Assembly (NCBI GenBank): GCA_019044685.2
Contig: JAGTXX020000004.1
Span: forward strand, 186,001 to 250,000
Length of the DNA: 64,000 nt
Direction: 5' to 3'
Origin: Nannochloris sp. 'desiccata'
Taxonomy: Eukaryota; Chlorophyta; Trebouxiophyceae; Chlorellales; Chlorellaceae
The notes under the pieces are model-generated. The model was not told where the DNA came from. It did not search any database and worked only from the letters and a program-made list of their open reading frames with translations. The position numbers were made by a program, and so were the translations under genes. Each line of letters starts with the position of its first letter. Position 1 is the first letter of the stretch. Of this stretch, positions 52,220 to 61,969 are shown piece by piece.

Positions 52220-53642
52220 ATGTTGCGTGCTCTTAAAAGGAGCGCCGATCAGCTCGCCCCCAGGGTTTCCAAAGCCCTCCAAGCTGAACAAAGACGATTC
52301 CTTAATATCCATGAATACCAGGTGCGTTTGACATCAAAGAAAAGCCCTTTCGATGAACAATTTATGAATTGCTAAACCAGTGACTTATCTTGCTTTAAAT
52401 AGCAGTATCAAATTATTTCCTGGAAATCATTACGCCAATAACATTTTAACAGCATTTCATCCTTCTCTTATCATCATTCAACAGGGTGCTCAACTAATGA
52501 GTCAATATGGAATCAACGTCCCGCCAGGAATTCCTGTTCAGTCCTTAGACGAGGTAGGCCCTGCAGTCGACAAAATGGCTGATGAAAACGGCGAAGTCGT
52601 GGTTAAATCTCAAATCCTCGCTGGTGGCCGTGGTCTCGGTACCTTTGCCAGCGGCCTTAAAGGAGGTGTTCACATTATTAAAGCATCAGAAGCCCCCGCT
52701 TTGGCCTCTAAAATGCTTGGCGAGACTCTTATCACCAAGCAAACTGGCCCTAAGGGTAAACCCGTTAATACTTTATTCATTGCTAAGAAAATGAAGCTTA
52801 AAAGGGAGATGTATTTCGCTATTTTGCTTGATCGCAAGACCGCTGGCCCGGTCATGATCGGATGCAGTGAAGGTGGCACGAGTATTGAAGATTTAGCTGA
52901 GAAATTTCCTGATAAGATTATTAAAATTGGCGTAGATATCAGACAAGGTGTCACTGACGAACAGGCAAAGGAAATGGTGGATGGGCTTGGGGTCACTACC
53001 GACAAAACCGCTGCGATGGAACAGATTAAATCTTTATACAAATTGTTTGCTGAAAAGGATTGTACCATGGTTGAAGTCAACCCATTGGCTGAAACTGCTG
53101 AAGGATTGCTTGCAGCCGATGCGAAATTAGGTTTTGACGATAACGCTGCATTCAGACAAAAAGATCTTTTCAAACTAAAAGATGAATCCCAAGAAGATCC
53201 CCGTGAAGTTGCTGCTGCGAAATATGATTTAAATTATATTGGACTAGATGGTAGCATCGGATGCATGGTAAATGGTGCTGGGTTAGCTATGGCTACTATG
53301 GATATTATTAAAACTCACGGAGGCTCTCCTGCAAACTTTTTAGATGTCGGGGGCAATGCTTCAGAAGATCAAGTCGTTGCAGCATTTAAAATTTTGACCG
53401 AAGATCCTCAAGTAAAGGCTATACTTGTGAATATATTTGGTGGTATCATGCGCTGTGATGTTATTGCTTCTGGTATTGTGAATGCCGCAAAACAGGTGGG
53501 TGTGAACGTGCCATTGGTGGTGAGACTGGAAGGAACAAATGTTGCTGAAGGCAAGAGAATTTTGAGTGCTAGTGATGTGAAGATTGTATCCGCATCTGAT
53601 TTGGATGATGCTGCCATCAAAGCTGTGCAAGCAATTGCCTAG
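52220..53642 (+). CDS. succinyl-CoA ligase beta subunit, mitochondrial
   Basis: Exons 52220-52321 and 52485-53642 join in phase 0, giving 419 residues. A short Arg/Lys/Ala-rich presequence (MLRALKRSADQLAPRVSKAL) precedes FLNIHEYQ, the universal start of the mature protein. The ATP-grasp region has VVKSQILAGGRGLGTF and GPVMIGCSEGGTSIEDLAE, and ligands in TMVEVNPLAE. The CoA-ligase half has LDVGGNASEDQV and VNIFGGIMRCDVIASGI. It converts succinyl-CoA to succinate with nucleotide phosphorylation in the citric-acid cycle. Whether ADP or GDP is used cannot be fixed here. The alpha subunit is not in the window. Confidence 0.95.
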
Positions 53643-54310
53643 ATAGATAGGTAGAGATTTGGTTGATCAAGTGGAAGGAAATTACTAAGAATCTGAAATA
53701 GCTAAGCGGAATCTGTCGGTCGGTTTTTTTCTTTTTGTTTGTTTATTTTTTTTGCAAATGCACTTTGTTATTTTTGTAGCTCTTGATATAGTCACCTTAC
53801 CTCCTTTTATATAAAGGTATACTAGATAAAAACAAAGTGAAATAAATAATGAAGAATAGGTCTCACAAGCACTTTGAACCCTGCAATAAATGGCAATTTT
53901 GGCAGTGTATATCACGTTAACTATCCCCGCCCACCCCCCTTCTGGCTTGCAGTTGATGATCTCCGCGGCATAAAATACGAATTTGAAGAAATTTGCTATG
54001 GTGCGTGGAGAGGTTGCTCACTTTTTCTTCTGAAAACTTTGCGCTCCGGTGTTTGCAAATGGCATTCGGACCTTTCCCCGGCCCCTAAATCAACTTCAAC
54101 TTAAAAAAAACCCGGTCATCGACTATTCAAATGCTTAATGAAAATACACCATCTACTGAGATGCTACTGAGATATTCTCATTTGGTTTAAAAATCAGGCT
54201 TCTTCGCTGCCGAGGCGGGTTGTTGCACTAGAATTATATATTAAATGAAACGGCAATATAAGATTCAATTACCAAGGAGATTAAAAACTCAACACTAAGT
54301 TCATCCGTAT
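53643..54310. other. intergenic between convergent genes, no gene seen
   Basis: The 3' flanks of the succinyl-CoA ligase and JmjC genes. A 76-codon plus-strand frame at 53874-54104 lacks domain features. The region contains T-rich runs only. Confidence 0.45.
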
Positions 54311-57300
54311 TTATTTTGTGACGTATTTTTTCTCTATAGTTTTCAACCCCTCTTTACCTTCATCGTCGCCATCCTCGAGCACCGTTAAAGCTTCAGACAG
54401 CCCATGCACCACCATATTCACTACCTGCAACTTATCATGGAAATGCCTTTGTTCTATTTCTTCATTTGCATCAAGATTTCCAAGTCGTTCTTTAACTTCC
54501 TCAATTGCCAGCACCCTGCGCTCTTCCCTCTGGGCCAGACAGTGAGGCACGCTCTCCGGGCTCACAAAATCCAATGCAATCTTGATGCAGGAACGGAGAT
54601 TTCGTACTTGATGTGCACATGCAGCAGGAATAACGACCCCCTCGTATTCATACTGTTCAATCATCCAAGAATGTAAATTATAAGGTGGCAATGCAGCGAC
54701 AGCACGGTGTGAGGCTGTCAACATGATGGCTTGATCGTGTACCGGATCTTTTATATCTTCTACTGTTAATTTCTTGCCTTTATAATAAAATCCAGGACAT
54801 TTCACTTCCCCAAGAACTCCAACTTTCCCAGCAACGACATCCAAAATAAATTGCCGAAGTACAGGTATATCTTCTCGGCGGTACAAATCCCAAAGCGCAC
54901 CAGCACCACCAAAACTAGGCCCGTTATTCATAGGGGAATCACCACAACGGGCAACTGGAGGTGCTTTTGTGCCAGGAGGGTGTTGTACATGGCATAATAT
55001 ATTGATAGCGTCACTTAAATCTTCATGCAAACGTGTTACGCTGTCACCCTCGATACCTTCATGTTCTTTTTCGCGCCCAAAAGCGATGTATCCTTTAGGA
55101 CCCAAGTCAGGAGGAACAGCAGTTTCAGGTAGCTTTGCTGCGAGATTTAATACACCTCCACTTGGATGCATATATTCCGGCATACACTCATTTAACATTT
55201 GCAAGAAATCATCGTTGTGTCGCTTGCACCGATTCACAAAAGTGTCTTCAGGAGGGAAATCTTTCAATTTATACATCGAGAGCTCGACGCCAGTGGTATC
55301 ATGGATAGGACCATGGCATGCGGTGTACATTCTAAAGAAAGATTCAGCGGAGATGACAGTTTCAGAACCCCAATCGGAACAATCTATGACAGCGATATCC
55401 TTTAAGCCTACTTTCATATCACGCGCAGCACGCATGACGACATTAGGACCCCAATTCACACGTCCACGCATACCACGAATAATGATAGGTTCACCAGCAG
55501 CCCAGCGTTGGACAAAACGTTGAACAGTTTCGTGCCGGCGCGGAGAGGCGGGCGAGAAGTCGGAGACGTGTGGTGTCCATATATAATTTTGAAGGCCATT
55601 TGGACGGTTGGAAGCAATACGATAGTCCTCAGGAGGAAGATCTTTGTGCCAATTGATAAGATCAATGCATCCAGGGATGGCAGTAATCGGTCGAGTTGGT
55701 AAACGAACAAGATCAGGTCCAACAGGGGCGGCAGTAGAAGAAGGCCCTGCACCACCACCAGCAAGTAACTGCTGCTGCTGTTGTTGTCCAGCAGGAAGGC
55801 GCCGATGACTCATACCATTATCATTAGCAGCGATACCATTCCTATTCCCATTACCAAACATATTATGCAAGGCATTTACTTGATACCTCACAGCACTTGC
55901 CAACCTTGCAACTGAATTCTCTAACTGTGAACCATACTGCAATTCTCCTTTTAAGATCGCATTGAATGCAGCATTTACCACGATCCATTGTTCCTCAGAA
56001 ATACTACTCGCAGGTTTACCAAGAAGATGCAATGACAAGGCATTGACTCCTTGGTGTCGTGCCACCAAGGCGGGGGCAGGGGCCAGCGGAGGAGCAAGAG
56101 CAGTGGTGGTTCCATTCACAGCAGTAGTAGTACTTTGTAGGATAGAGGCACCTAGAGGAGGCACAACTCTATTTGGTTGCTCAATAACACGGCCACTATA
56201 AACACCTGGACGAGATGCAGCAGTCATTGCCTGCGGCAGTGGTGGAGGTATCGTGGACACCAATGCAGCAGAAGGCCCATTCTGTGGTTCCTTTGCCATG
56301 CAAGTCTTAGATCCACTTGCACCATTAGTATTATCAACTTTAGCAACGTTATCTGCTGCAGTGGGTAATCGCCACAGCTTGCAATTGTAATCATAAGCAT
56401 TGACAGCAGCACCGCTACGAGCAACAAACTTGTCCAACACCTCTTGTGTATTATTCAACTTATTTATTAATGTAGTAGAGAGAACTCTCTGAATGCTTGT
56501 AGTCGTAGTTTTCAGACATACAGGGCACTGTAAAGGTCCCTTTTTATCACCCATCAAGTCAGCACAGCATTGAGGACAATAATCAGCACCACATTTGCAA
56601 TGGACGATTACATTCTCCATGGAAGTCGCACAACGATTGCACAGCAATCGATAATTATCTAAAGCGGATTTAGGTAATTGACGTGCAGCAGAAACTGTTG
56701 TATTCTGTCTGCTTGCCTCACTTTCCCCATCTTCCGCCAGTTTCCCTTGAACGAGCACTAAACACCGAGCCATATGCAAAGCCATAACTCTTCTTTCTTC
56801 ACGATCCAATTCCGGTACTTGCGGTGCATTCCTGTACACTTTAGATCTTTTACGTAAACAATCTTTCCGAGCGCAGATGTCTAAACAACAAGGGCAGACA
56901 CCTTGATTAAATTTCTCCAACAGCGGCTCCAAAACATCACCGGGCTGAGAAGAGAATAAGTACTCGTAATGCCTGCAACATTGCTGACAATAGGATTTTG
57001 CACAGTCTCCTTGGCATACATATCGAACGTGAGCGCCTTGGCAATCGTGGCAAGAGGTCAAGTCCTCTGTCTTGAGAGGAGCAGGTGGGTTGTGACGTTG
57101 CTTTTGATCCCGGAAACATGCAGCTTCAAGGCCAGATCTACGCAGCCAATAACAGCTTTCACGTTGTGCACTGGTTACCAGACCCGTGGCTTCATTTAAT
57201 CCATAACGAGAAGATCCTGACGCTCCCTTTAAGTTGTTGTTAGATTGGTGAGGCTTTGGAAAAAAAGAGGGTTTTGAGCGTTTCGCAGCAGGGCGTTGAG

Positions 57301-58213
57301 CATCCTCGTCTTCAGAAGCACTGTAAAAGTCATCATCATCATCACTAATATCGAGCATTTGTTGTGTTTTTCCAACGTTACGTCGGCTTGCACGTCGATT
57401 ACGACCATCAGGAACAACAGCACCAGAGGCACTCTCTTTTTCCCCTTCTTTATCTGTTGCTGGAGCTATTCCGGAGTCTATTTCCGCGGTAGCATTCTTA
57501 GGCTGTCTACCTCTCTTGTTGCCAGTAGTAGGCACCACTTCTTCTTCTACCGACTTACTAGAATTTTTCTTTTTATTTTGGTTTCTATTTTCAATTGGGG
57601 ACGGCTCCTTGTCCTCTTCTTCTTCTTTGACAGCACCACCAAGAGAAGCATCCTCACCTCTTGATTTCGGTCTATTTTTCTTCTTCATTCCAGCTGCGGT
57701 GAGGGGTACTGGCCACCTATCAGGAAACATCCCTAAGTCATTAAGCTTATGGCAAAGAATGTCTACTGTGTTGTCCTCCTTGTTTTCGACGAGGGTGACC
57801 TCGCTTGCCTTTGGCTCTGTGGGGAGACCAAGAGCTTCTTGAGCATAGTCTAATACAGCTGCTATGAATTCTTTGTTATCAATGCGCTCCTCACTCATCC
57901 TTTGGATAAGAGGGGAATCAGTTAGCTTTCCAAGCACGTTCCGAGCATCACCAATAGTAATCTTGTTGATTCGTACCCCAAGCTCGATCATAAACTTTTT
58001 CATGTTGGGTAAGAGAATTTTGAGTGAAGGAACAAGGACACGAACACTTTCTGATAGTCCGGATTTCTTGCCCTCGCGTCTAACTGTGATTAATTTCTTT
58101 ACGCTGCTAGCTTGATTTCTGCCCTGAGGCGGTGCGGAGGATTGAGCAACTTGGCGGGGAGATTCTCCGAGCGACGTTCCACCTGCAGCCTTGCGCTTCG
58201 TTTCCCCCACCAT
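54311..58213 (-). CDS. JmjC-domain histone demethylase, KDM3/JMJ25-type
   Basis: A 1300-residue protein encoded in a single exon from ATG 58213. The first ~350 residues are charged and disordered with basic clusters and acidic runs (DISDDDDDFYSASEDED). Two Cys-rich zinc modules follow: ~385-450 (CHDCQGAHVRYVCQGDC, YCQQCC, CPCC) and ~524-580 (CNRCATSM, CKCGADYCPQCC, CPVC), the layout of plant IBM1/JMJ25 proteins. The JmjC domain occupies ~900-1250. It contains the Fe ligands H-x-D in VTRLHEDLSDAINI and the distal His in AACAHQVRNLRSC, followed by DFVSPESVPHC. Such enzymes remove H3K9 methyl marks using Fe(II) and 2-oxoglutarate. Ligands are intact, so activity is expected. Confidence 0.9.
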   Translation of the reverse strand: MVGETKRKAAGGTSLGESPRQVAQSSAPPQGRNQASSVKKLITVRREGKKSGLSESVRVLVPSLKILLPNMKKFMIELGVRINKITIGDARNVLGKLTDSPLIQRMSEERIDNKEFIAAVLDYAQEALGLPTEPKASEVTLVENKEDNTVDILCHKLNDLGMFPDRWPVPLTAAGMKKKNRPKSRGEDASLGGAVKEEEEDKEPSPIENRNQNKKKNSSKSVEEEVVPTTGNKRGRQPKNATAEIDSGIAPATDKEGEKESASGAVVPDGRNRRASRRNVGKTQQMLDISDDDDDFYSASEDEDAQRPAAKRSKPSFFPKPHQSNNNLKGASGSSRYGLNEATGLVTSAQRESCYWLRRSGLEAACFRDQKQRHNPPAPLKTEDLTSCHDCQGAHVRYVCQGDCAKSYCQQCCRHYEYLFSSQPGDVLEPLLEKFNQGVCPCCLDICARKDCLRKRSKVYRNAPQVPELDREERRVMALHMARCLVLVQGKLAEDGESEASRQNTTVSAARQLPKSALDNYRLLCNRCATSMENVIVHCKCGADYCPQCCADLMGDKKGPLQCPVCLKTTTTSIQRVLSTTLINKLNNTQEVLDKFVARSGAAVNAYDYNCKLWRLPTAADNVAKVDNTNGASGSKTCMAKEPQNGPSAALVSTIPPPLPQAMTAASRPGVYSGRVIEQPNRVVPPLGASILQSTTTAVNGTTTALAPPLAPAPALVARHQGVNALSLHLLGKPASSISEEQWIVVNAAFNAILKGELQYGSQLENSVARLASAVRYQVNALHNMFGNGNRNGIAANDNGMSHRRLPAGQQQQQQLLAGGGAGPSSTAAPVGPDLVRLPTRPITAIPGCIDLINWHKDLPPEDYRIASNRPNGLQNYIWTPHVSDFSPASPRRHETVQRFVQRWAAGEPIIIRGMRGRVNWGPNVVMRAARDMKVGLKDIAVIDCSDWGSETVISAESFFRMYTACHGPIHDTTGVELSMYKLKDFPPEDTFVNRCKRHNDDFLQMLNECMPEYMHPSGGVLNLAAKLPETAVPPDLGPKGYIAFGREKEHEGIEGDSVTRLHEDLSDAINILCHVQHPPGTKAPPVARCGDSPMNNGPSFGGAGALWDLYRREDIPVLRQFILDVVAGKVGVLGEVKCPGFYYKGKKLTVEDIKDPVHDQAIMLTASHRAVAALPPYNLHSWMIEQYEYEGVVIPAACAHQVRNLRSCIKIALDFVSPESVPHCLAQREERRVLAIEEVKERLGNLDANEEIEQRHFHDKLQVVNMVVHGLSEALTVLEDGDDEGKEGLKTIEKKYVTK

Positions 58214-58526
58214 GATTGCGTTTTTTAAATGAGGAAAACGAGCAAAGATACGGGTTGCCAGTTCACAAAGACTGGCTTGAAGAAGACAAAATCATGTAAA
58301 TTATTCTTTTACTTTGATCCAAAGGTCCAAGAACGCAACCGCGCACTATTGGGTTGAACAGATGCTGTTGAAATTTTACAAGACCAGGAATAAACGGTCT
58401 GCTGCTTTATAGGTTCTCATCGCATTTCACACCTGCTCTCTTGTACACGCAGCTCGTTTGAAAAAAGCCCATATTGATAACACATAACTTAAACCCCCTG
58501 ATCTAGGCCTTTAATTACTTGCATTG
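58214..58526. promoter_or_regulatory. divergent upstream region of the JmjC and small PIP-motif genes
   Basis: These 313 bp separate oppositely directed start codons. No named motif is recognised. Confidence 0.35.
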
Positions 58527-59193
58527 ATGTCGTCAAGTGATGTTGTATGGTTTGCCAACTCGCCACTCCCTCCTGTGAGAGTGGGCAAGTTAGATCAGAC
58601 TGGCAATTTTGCTCTTGTAAGTGCTAACTTTTTTGAGAAACTAGGTTGTGATTGCACTTTAAATATCTTCTAATCAGGTTGATCTCTCGCCTTAGGTGTT
58701 TAGAAACGAGGCAGATAGAGCAGATCAGCAAAAGAATTGCCAAATTCAAGTCACTGAAAATTGCTTGAAAGGACTCAGGTAAATACAATTGGAGCTATAT
58801 CTAGATATTTGAGTTGTATTGCATCTTTAAAAACTAGTACGAGTTTCGATGTCTTCTTTGAACTAACTTTGCAGAGCTTCGTGTGCAATCACAGCTTCAC
58901 GACAATCCCGCCCGTCGTCAATCTTGTCCTTCTTTGGCCTTGCTAAAGGTAAGCTACAAGACAGAACTCTTGTATATTATAAACTTGAGTAGAATATATT
59001 ATACCATTACATTTGAATTCATCTCGATGACTAAATAACGCTACCTGCAGGGCAAAGTTGGGAAGACAAAGACCGACAGGAAGACCAACTCACCTCCGCC
59101 TGTGTTGCTCAAGGAGCCTCTCAGTGCGCTACCCACGCAGAAGACTTTTGCAAAGTAGTGTTCTCAGGACCAGTAGCCGCAGATATCAAATAA
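58527..59193 (+). CDS. small protein with PIP-box-like motif, 129 aa
   Basis: Four exons: 58527-58616, 58696-58778, 58875-58948 and 59051-59193, in phases 0, 2 and 1. Exon 1 encodes SSSDVVWFANSPLPPVRVGK. Exon 3 encodes RPSSILSFFGLAKG, which resembles the PCNA-interacting box of DNA ligase I (RSIMSFF) and other repair factors, although the usual Gln is absent. By the phase rule exon 4 reads QSWEDKDRQEDQ and ends at 59193. A second frame in the same exon (KVGKTKTDRKTNSPPP) is also open, to a stop near 59157, and is more basic. Which frame is used depends on the exact exon 3/4 junction. No family is recognised. A role at the replication fork is only suggested by the motif. Confidence 0.5.
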
Positions 59194-59239
59194 GCAATCC
59201 ACAAAGATAGATATTGTATAGCGGAAAAAGGGAATCTAA

Positions 59240-60619
59240 ATGGCTACCGACAAGGAAATAGAATTTCAACGTCTTTTAGATGAGCTTAGTAAATTAACAA
59301 CAGAGCGCGATGCTGCTATTTCTAGCCTTGACCAAGTGGATGAACACCTTAATGCACTCTCTGCAGCCATAGGATTGACATCTTGTGGATTGAATACCCC
59401 AGCAGGCCTGCTGTGCGTGCTTCGCCCAGTTACCCACCTTGCTGACGTTCTTGGTAGCGGATCCTCCTTTCCAAATACAAGCCACCTTTTTGAAATTACT
59501 CTCCGCAATGACTCGCCTCTTCCGTTGATTGGAAACTGGAATATATTAGTAGCGCGTTTGAAACCGCAAGAAAGCGCAGTAGTACATGCAGCATCGCTCC
59601 CTCAGATCGCAGCAGGCGCAGCATGGACCAGCAGGATGGCTCTCGATCTTTCTTCTTTTTCAGCTGACGATATAGTTGATCTAGCAATATTTCTATGTTT
59701 TAATGGACTTGATAACCCTGCCAGGGGTACTATACATATCGAAGATACTGGTCATAGATCCAATTCTAGTATAGCCCTGCTTCACGTTTTCAGAGTTGAT
59801 TCTCTGCACTCCTTGCAAGCGTGCAGCGGGATGGGAGGTGGCAGTGGCGGTAGCTCCCGTAATAGTATTAGAAGCAGTTATTATTCTTCAAATTCTCAAG
59901 CATTGGGAATCAAACTAGGTGTCCCAAAACAGTTATTTGGCCTGGAACCAGAGCCGCAGATTATTCTAGATGTATTGTTAAAGCAAGGAGAAAGGTCTTT
60001 GGACCTCCCTCTTACCAAACAAATTGCAAATGGAAAGACTTCAAAAACTTCTGCCGCTGTTGATAATGGAGTTATAGTACAGAGAAGACAACAAAAAGCC
60101 GTAGTACAAGGTAAACTACCTATAGCGTACTCTGCTGCCAGCCAAAGTAATAATGCCACTGCTGCTGGGGCGATGCTTAGTATACAGCCTGCTCCGTTTT
60201 CCCTAGCTGCAGCATCGTCACCACATGCATCCCTAGACCTTACTTGCGAAGCTGGAAATGTAGTCAATTGTCTAAAGCTGCACAAAGCGGCTTTGAGAAG
60301 GGTGCAGCTTCTGCAAGCCGCTGTGCAAGAAAGTGGGAGTGTTGATAGTGGGGGTATACAGCTCGCTCATGGGGTTGTAGTACCTTCTGCCTGTAGTTTT
60401 GGCGCCACTATAGATAGTAACGAGATTGAGGAAATTAGTGGTAACCTCAGTCGTCTTAAAGAAGCAGCTGCGGGTCTGCGAGAAGCTATTATAGCTGCTG
60501 AAACAACTGATTGGGAGAACGAGGCTGTCTTTGCTGATGAAGATAGAAAAGTTACAGAATTGCTTGAATTGGTTAAAAATACAAGAGACCAAACGAATAG
60601 TTTAGCTATTACACTGTGA
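59240..60619 (+). CDS. uncharacterised protein, 459 aa
   Basis: Intronless from ATG 59240, only 46 bp after the previous stop. The first ~45 residues are a probable coiled coil (FQRLLDELSKLTTERDAAIS). Residues ~85-180 look like a beta-sandwich (HLFEITLRNDSPLPLIGNWN, then WTSRMALDLSSF), suggestive of a C2/Ig-like or appendage-like fold. A Ser/Gly/Asn-rich loop follows. The C-terminal ~130 residues are helical with heptad character (LSRLKEAAAGLREAIIAAE). I do not recognise the family. The length, sustained coding composition and layered architecture make a real gene likely. It could be a subunit of a structural or repair complex, but nothing in the sequence proves this. Confidence 0.7.
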   Translation: MATDKEIEFQRLLDELSKLTTERDAAISSLDQVDEHLNALSAAIGLTSCGLNTPAGLLCVLRPVTHLADVLGSGSSFPNTSHLFEITLRNDSPLPLIGNWNILVARLKPQESAVVHAASLPQIAAGAAWTSRMALDLSSFSADDIVDLAIFLCFNGLDNPARGTIHIEDTGHRSNSSIALLHVFRVDSLHSLQACSGMGGGSGGSSRNSIRSSYYSSNSQALGIKLGVPKQLFGLEPEPQIILDVLLKQGERSLDLPLTKQIANGKTSKTSAAVDNGVIVQRRQQKAVVQGKLPIAYSAASQSNNATAAGAMLSIQPAPFSLAAASSPHASLDLTCEAGNVVNCLKLHKAALRRVQLLQAAVQESGSVDSGGIQLAHGVVVPSACSFGATIDSNEIEEISGNLSRLKEAAAGLREAIIAAETTDWENEAVFADEDRKVTELLELVKNTRDQTNSLAITL

Positions 60620-60773
60620 AAAGGTGAACATCGATATCCGTTTTGTTGCGAAAGAAACCACATGTGCGCCCAAGAAAAGGTTTCAGGAAATTTTTGATCT
60701 ATAAGCAGTCTGTTCTAGCTTCCAGACGTTTCTATATAATTTCTAAAACCTTGTACTGTAATAAAATTACACT

Positions 60774-61517
60774 ATGCAGGCGATGTTCTTAGATATACAC
60801 GAAAATAATGCTCCTCGAAGCTCAGCTCAACTTCCCGAAAAAGTTTTTTGTCTTTGCCACAGGCTTGAAGTCTCCCCTATGACTTGTTTCAAGGCTCTCC
60901 TTCTTGCTACTAATTATTTAGGACCTGCAGGAAGCAGTATGATCACTCCAAACTCTAGAAATAGCGTTCAAGAGCCATTGAGCTTGGTTTCTGCAGCTTC
61001 GGTTCTCGCAGCTTTGACCACTTCTGAAAAGCGAGAAAAAAGCGGGAAAGCTGTTCTAGAGGCAGCTTTGGGTCTTTTTGACGCTTCTTTTGCTGAGAAA
61101 GTCACGCTTGGGCACTTGGAAAAGAGCGCAGAAGAAATTTTAGAGAGCAACAAGAGCAAGAGCCCTGCAGACTCTCCTACCACTGCCCAGCTCATTGAAG
61201 ACCTGCACGCGGCTCTTCCGGAGAAAATAAGCTTCAAAATGGATATAAAAGTAGCTTTCTTGTTATTAGAACTGCTCTGCCTTGCCAATAATGGTTCCCA
61301 GTGTGCTGCTGTGCTTCAGAAGGGAGGTGCTCTTGCGGCTGGCGCTTGCCTCGCTGCTGGTGCTTGCCTCTCTTCTCTTCCTCCTCTTTCTGCTTATGCT
61401 GCCCAAATTCAAGGCCCTGAAATGCTTTCTGCTATTGCGAGCTTGACTGGATTCCCAGATGAAATTATTTTATCTCAAAGCCAAAGCATATTACACCAGG
61501 CTTTATCTCTTGCTTAA
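60774..61517 (+). CDS. uncharacterised helical protein, 247 aa
   Basis: Single exon from ATG 60774. The product is almost entirely helical and Ala/Leu/Ser-rich: PEKVFCLCHRLEVSPMTCFK, then LVSAASVLAALTTSEKREKS, KMDIKVAFLLLELLCLANNG, and AAGACLAAGACLSSLP, a small internal duplication. The spacing of helices could fit a cyclin-like or armadillo-like bundle, but no motif decides this. There is no signal peptide. TGTAA lies just upstream at ~60757, where the previous gene probably ends. It ends 52 bp from the convergent coiled-coil gene. Confidence 0.6.
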   Translation: MQAMFLDIHENNAPRSSAQLPEKVFCLCHRLEVSPMTCFKALLLATNYLGPAGSSMITPNSRNSVQEPLSLVSAASVLAALTTSEKREKSGKAVLEAALGLFDASFAEKVTLGHLEKSAEEILESNKSKSPADSPTTAQLIEDLHAALPEKISFKMDIKVAFLLLELLCLANNGSQCAAVLQKGGALAAGACLAAGACLSSLPPLSAYAAQIQGPEMLSAIASLTGFPDEIILSQSQSILHQALSLA

Positions 61518-61569
61518 AAAGAGTTACAGAAAATTTAAAATTTCATCTTCAGATTGATTGATTGATTGT

Positions 61570-61944
61570 TTAACGCTTCTCTAGCTCAGACCTTAATCGA
61601 GTAATCTCTCGCTGCATTCGTAGACAATCTGCATCCCTTTGATGCAGCTGCTGCTGTAACTCTTCCACTTGATTTGCTATAGGGTTCAAGCGAGACGAGA
61701 TTCGTTGTGTTGGCTCTCGGGGGTGTTGTTGAGAATTTCTTCCTAGAACACTTTCATTGATTGCATTGCTTCCTCCTTGACTAGAATTCAAGTCTAAGAG
61801 TACTCGTGTCTGAGCACGCTGCTGCTGTTCCTTATGTTGAATTGTGGCCTCTAACTTTCCAATCTTTTTATCCTTTAATGCACTTTCTTTCCGCTCATGA
61901 TGAAATTTGTTCTCTAACTCCAGGCAGGTAGGCTGGATCACCAT
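61570..61944 (-). CDS. coiled-coil protein or exon, 124 aa
   Basis: ATG 61944 to stop 61570. Two coiled-coil segments (LENKFHHERKESALKDKKIG and VEELQQQLHQRDADCLRMQR) flank a Ser/Asn/Gln-rich linker. The start codon is only 25 bp after the stop of the upstream gene on the same strand, unusually close for a nuclear gene. It may therefore be a downstream exon reached by alternative splicing of that gene, or the real start may lie elsewhere. No family is recognised. Confidence 0.45.
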   Translation of the reverse strand: MVIQPTCLELENKFHHERKESALKDKKIGKLEATIQHKEQQQRAQTRVLLDLNSSQGGSNAINESVLGRNSQQHPREPTQRISSRLNPIANQVEELQQQLHQRDADCLRMQREITRLRSELEKR

Positions 61945-61969
61945 CCCCTTTTAAGATAATTTAACCTAT

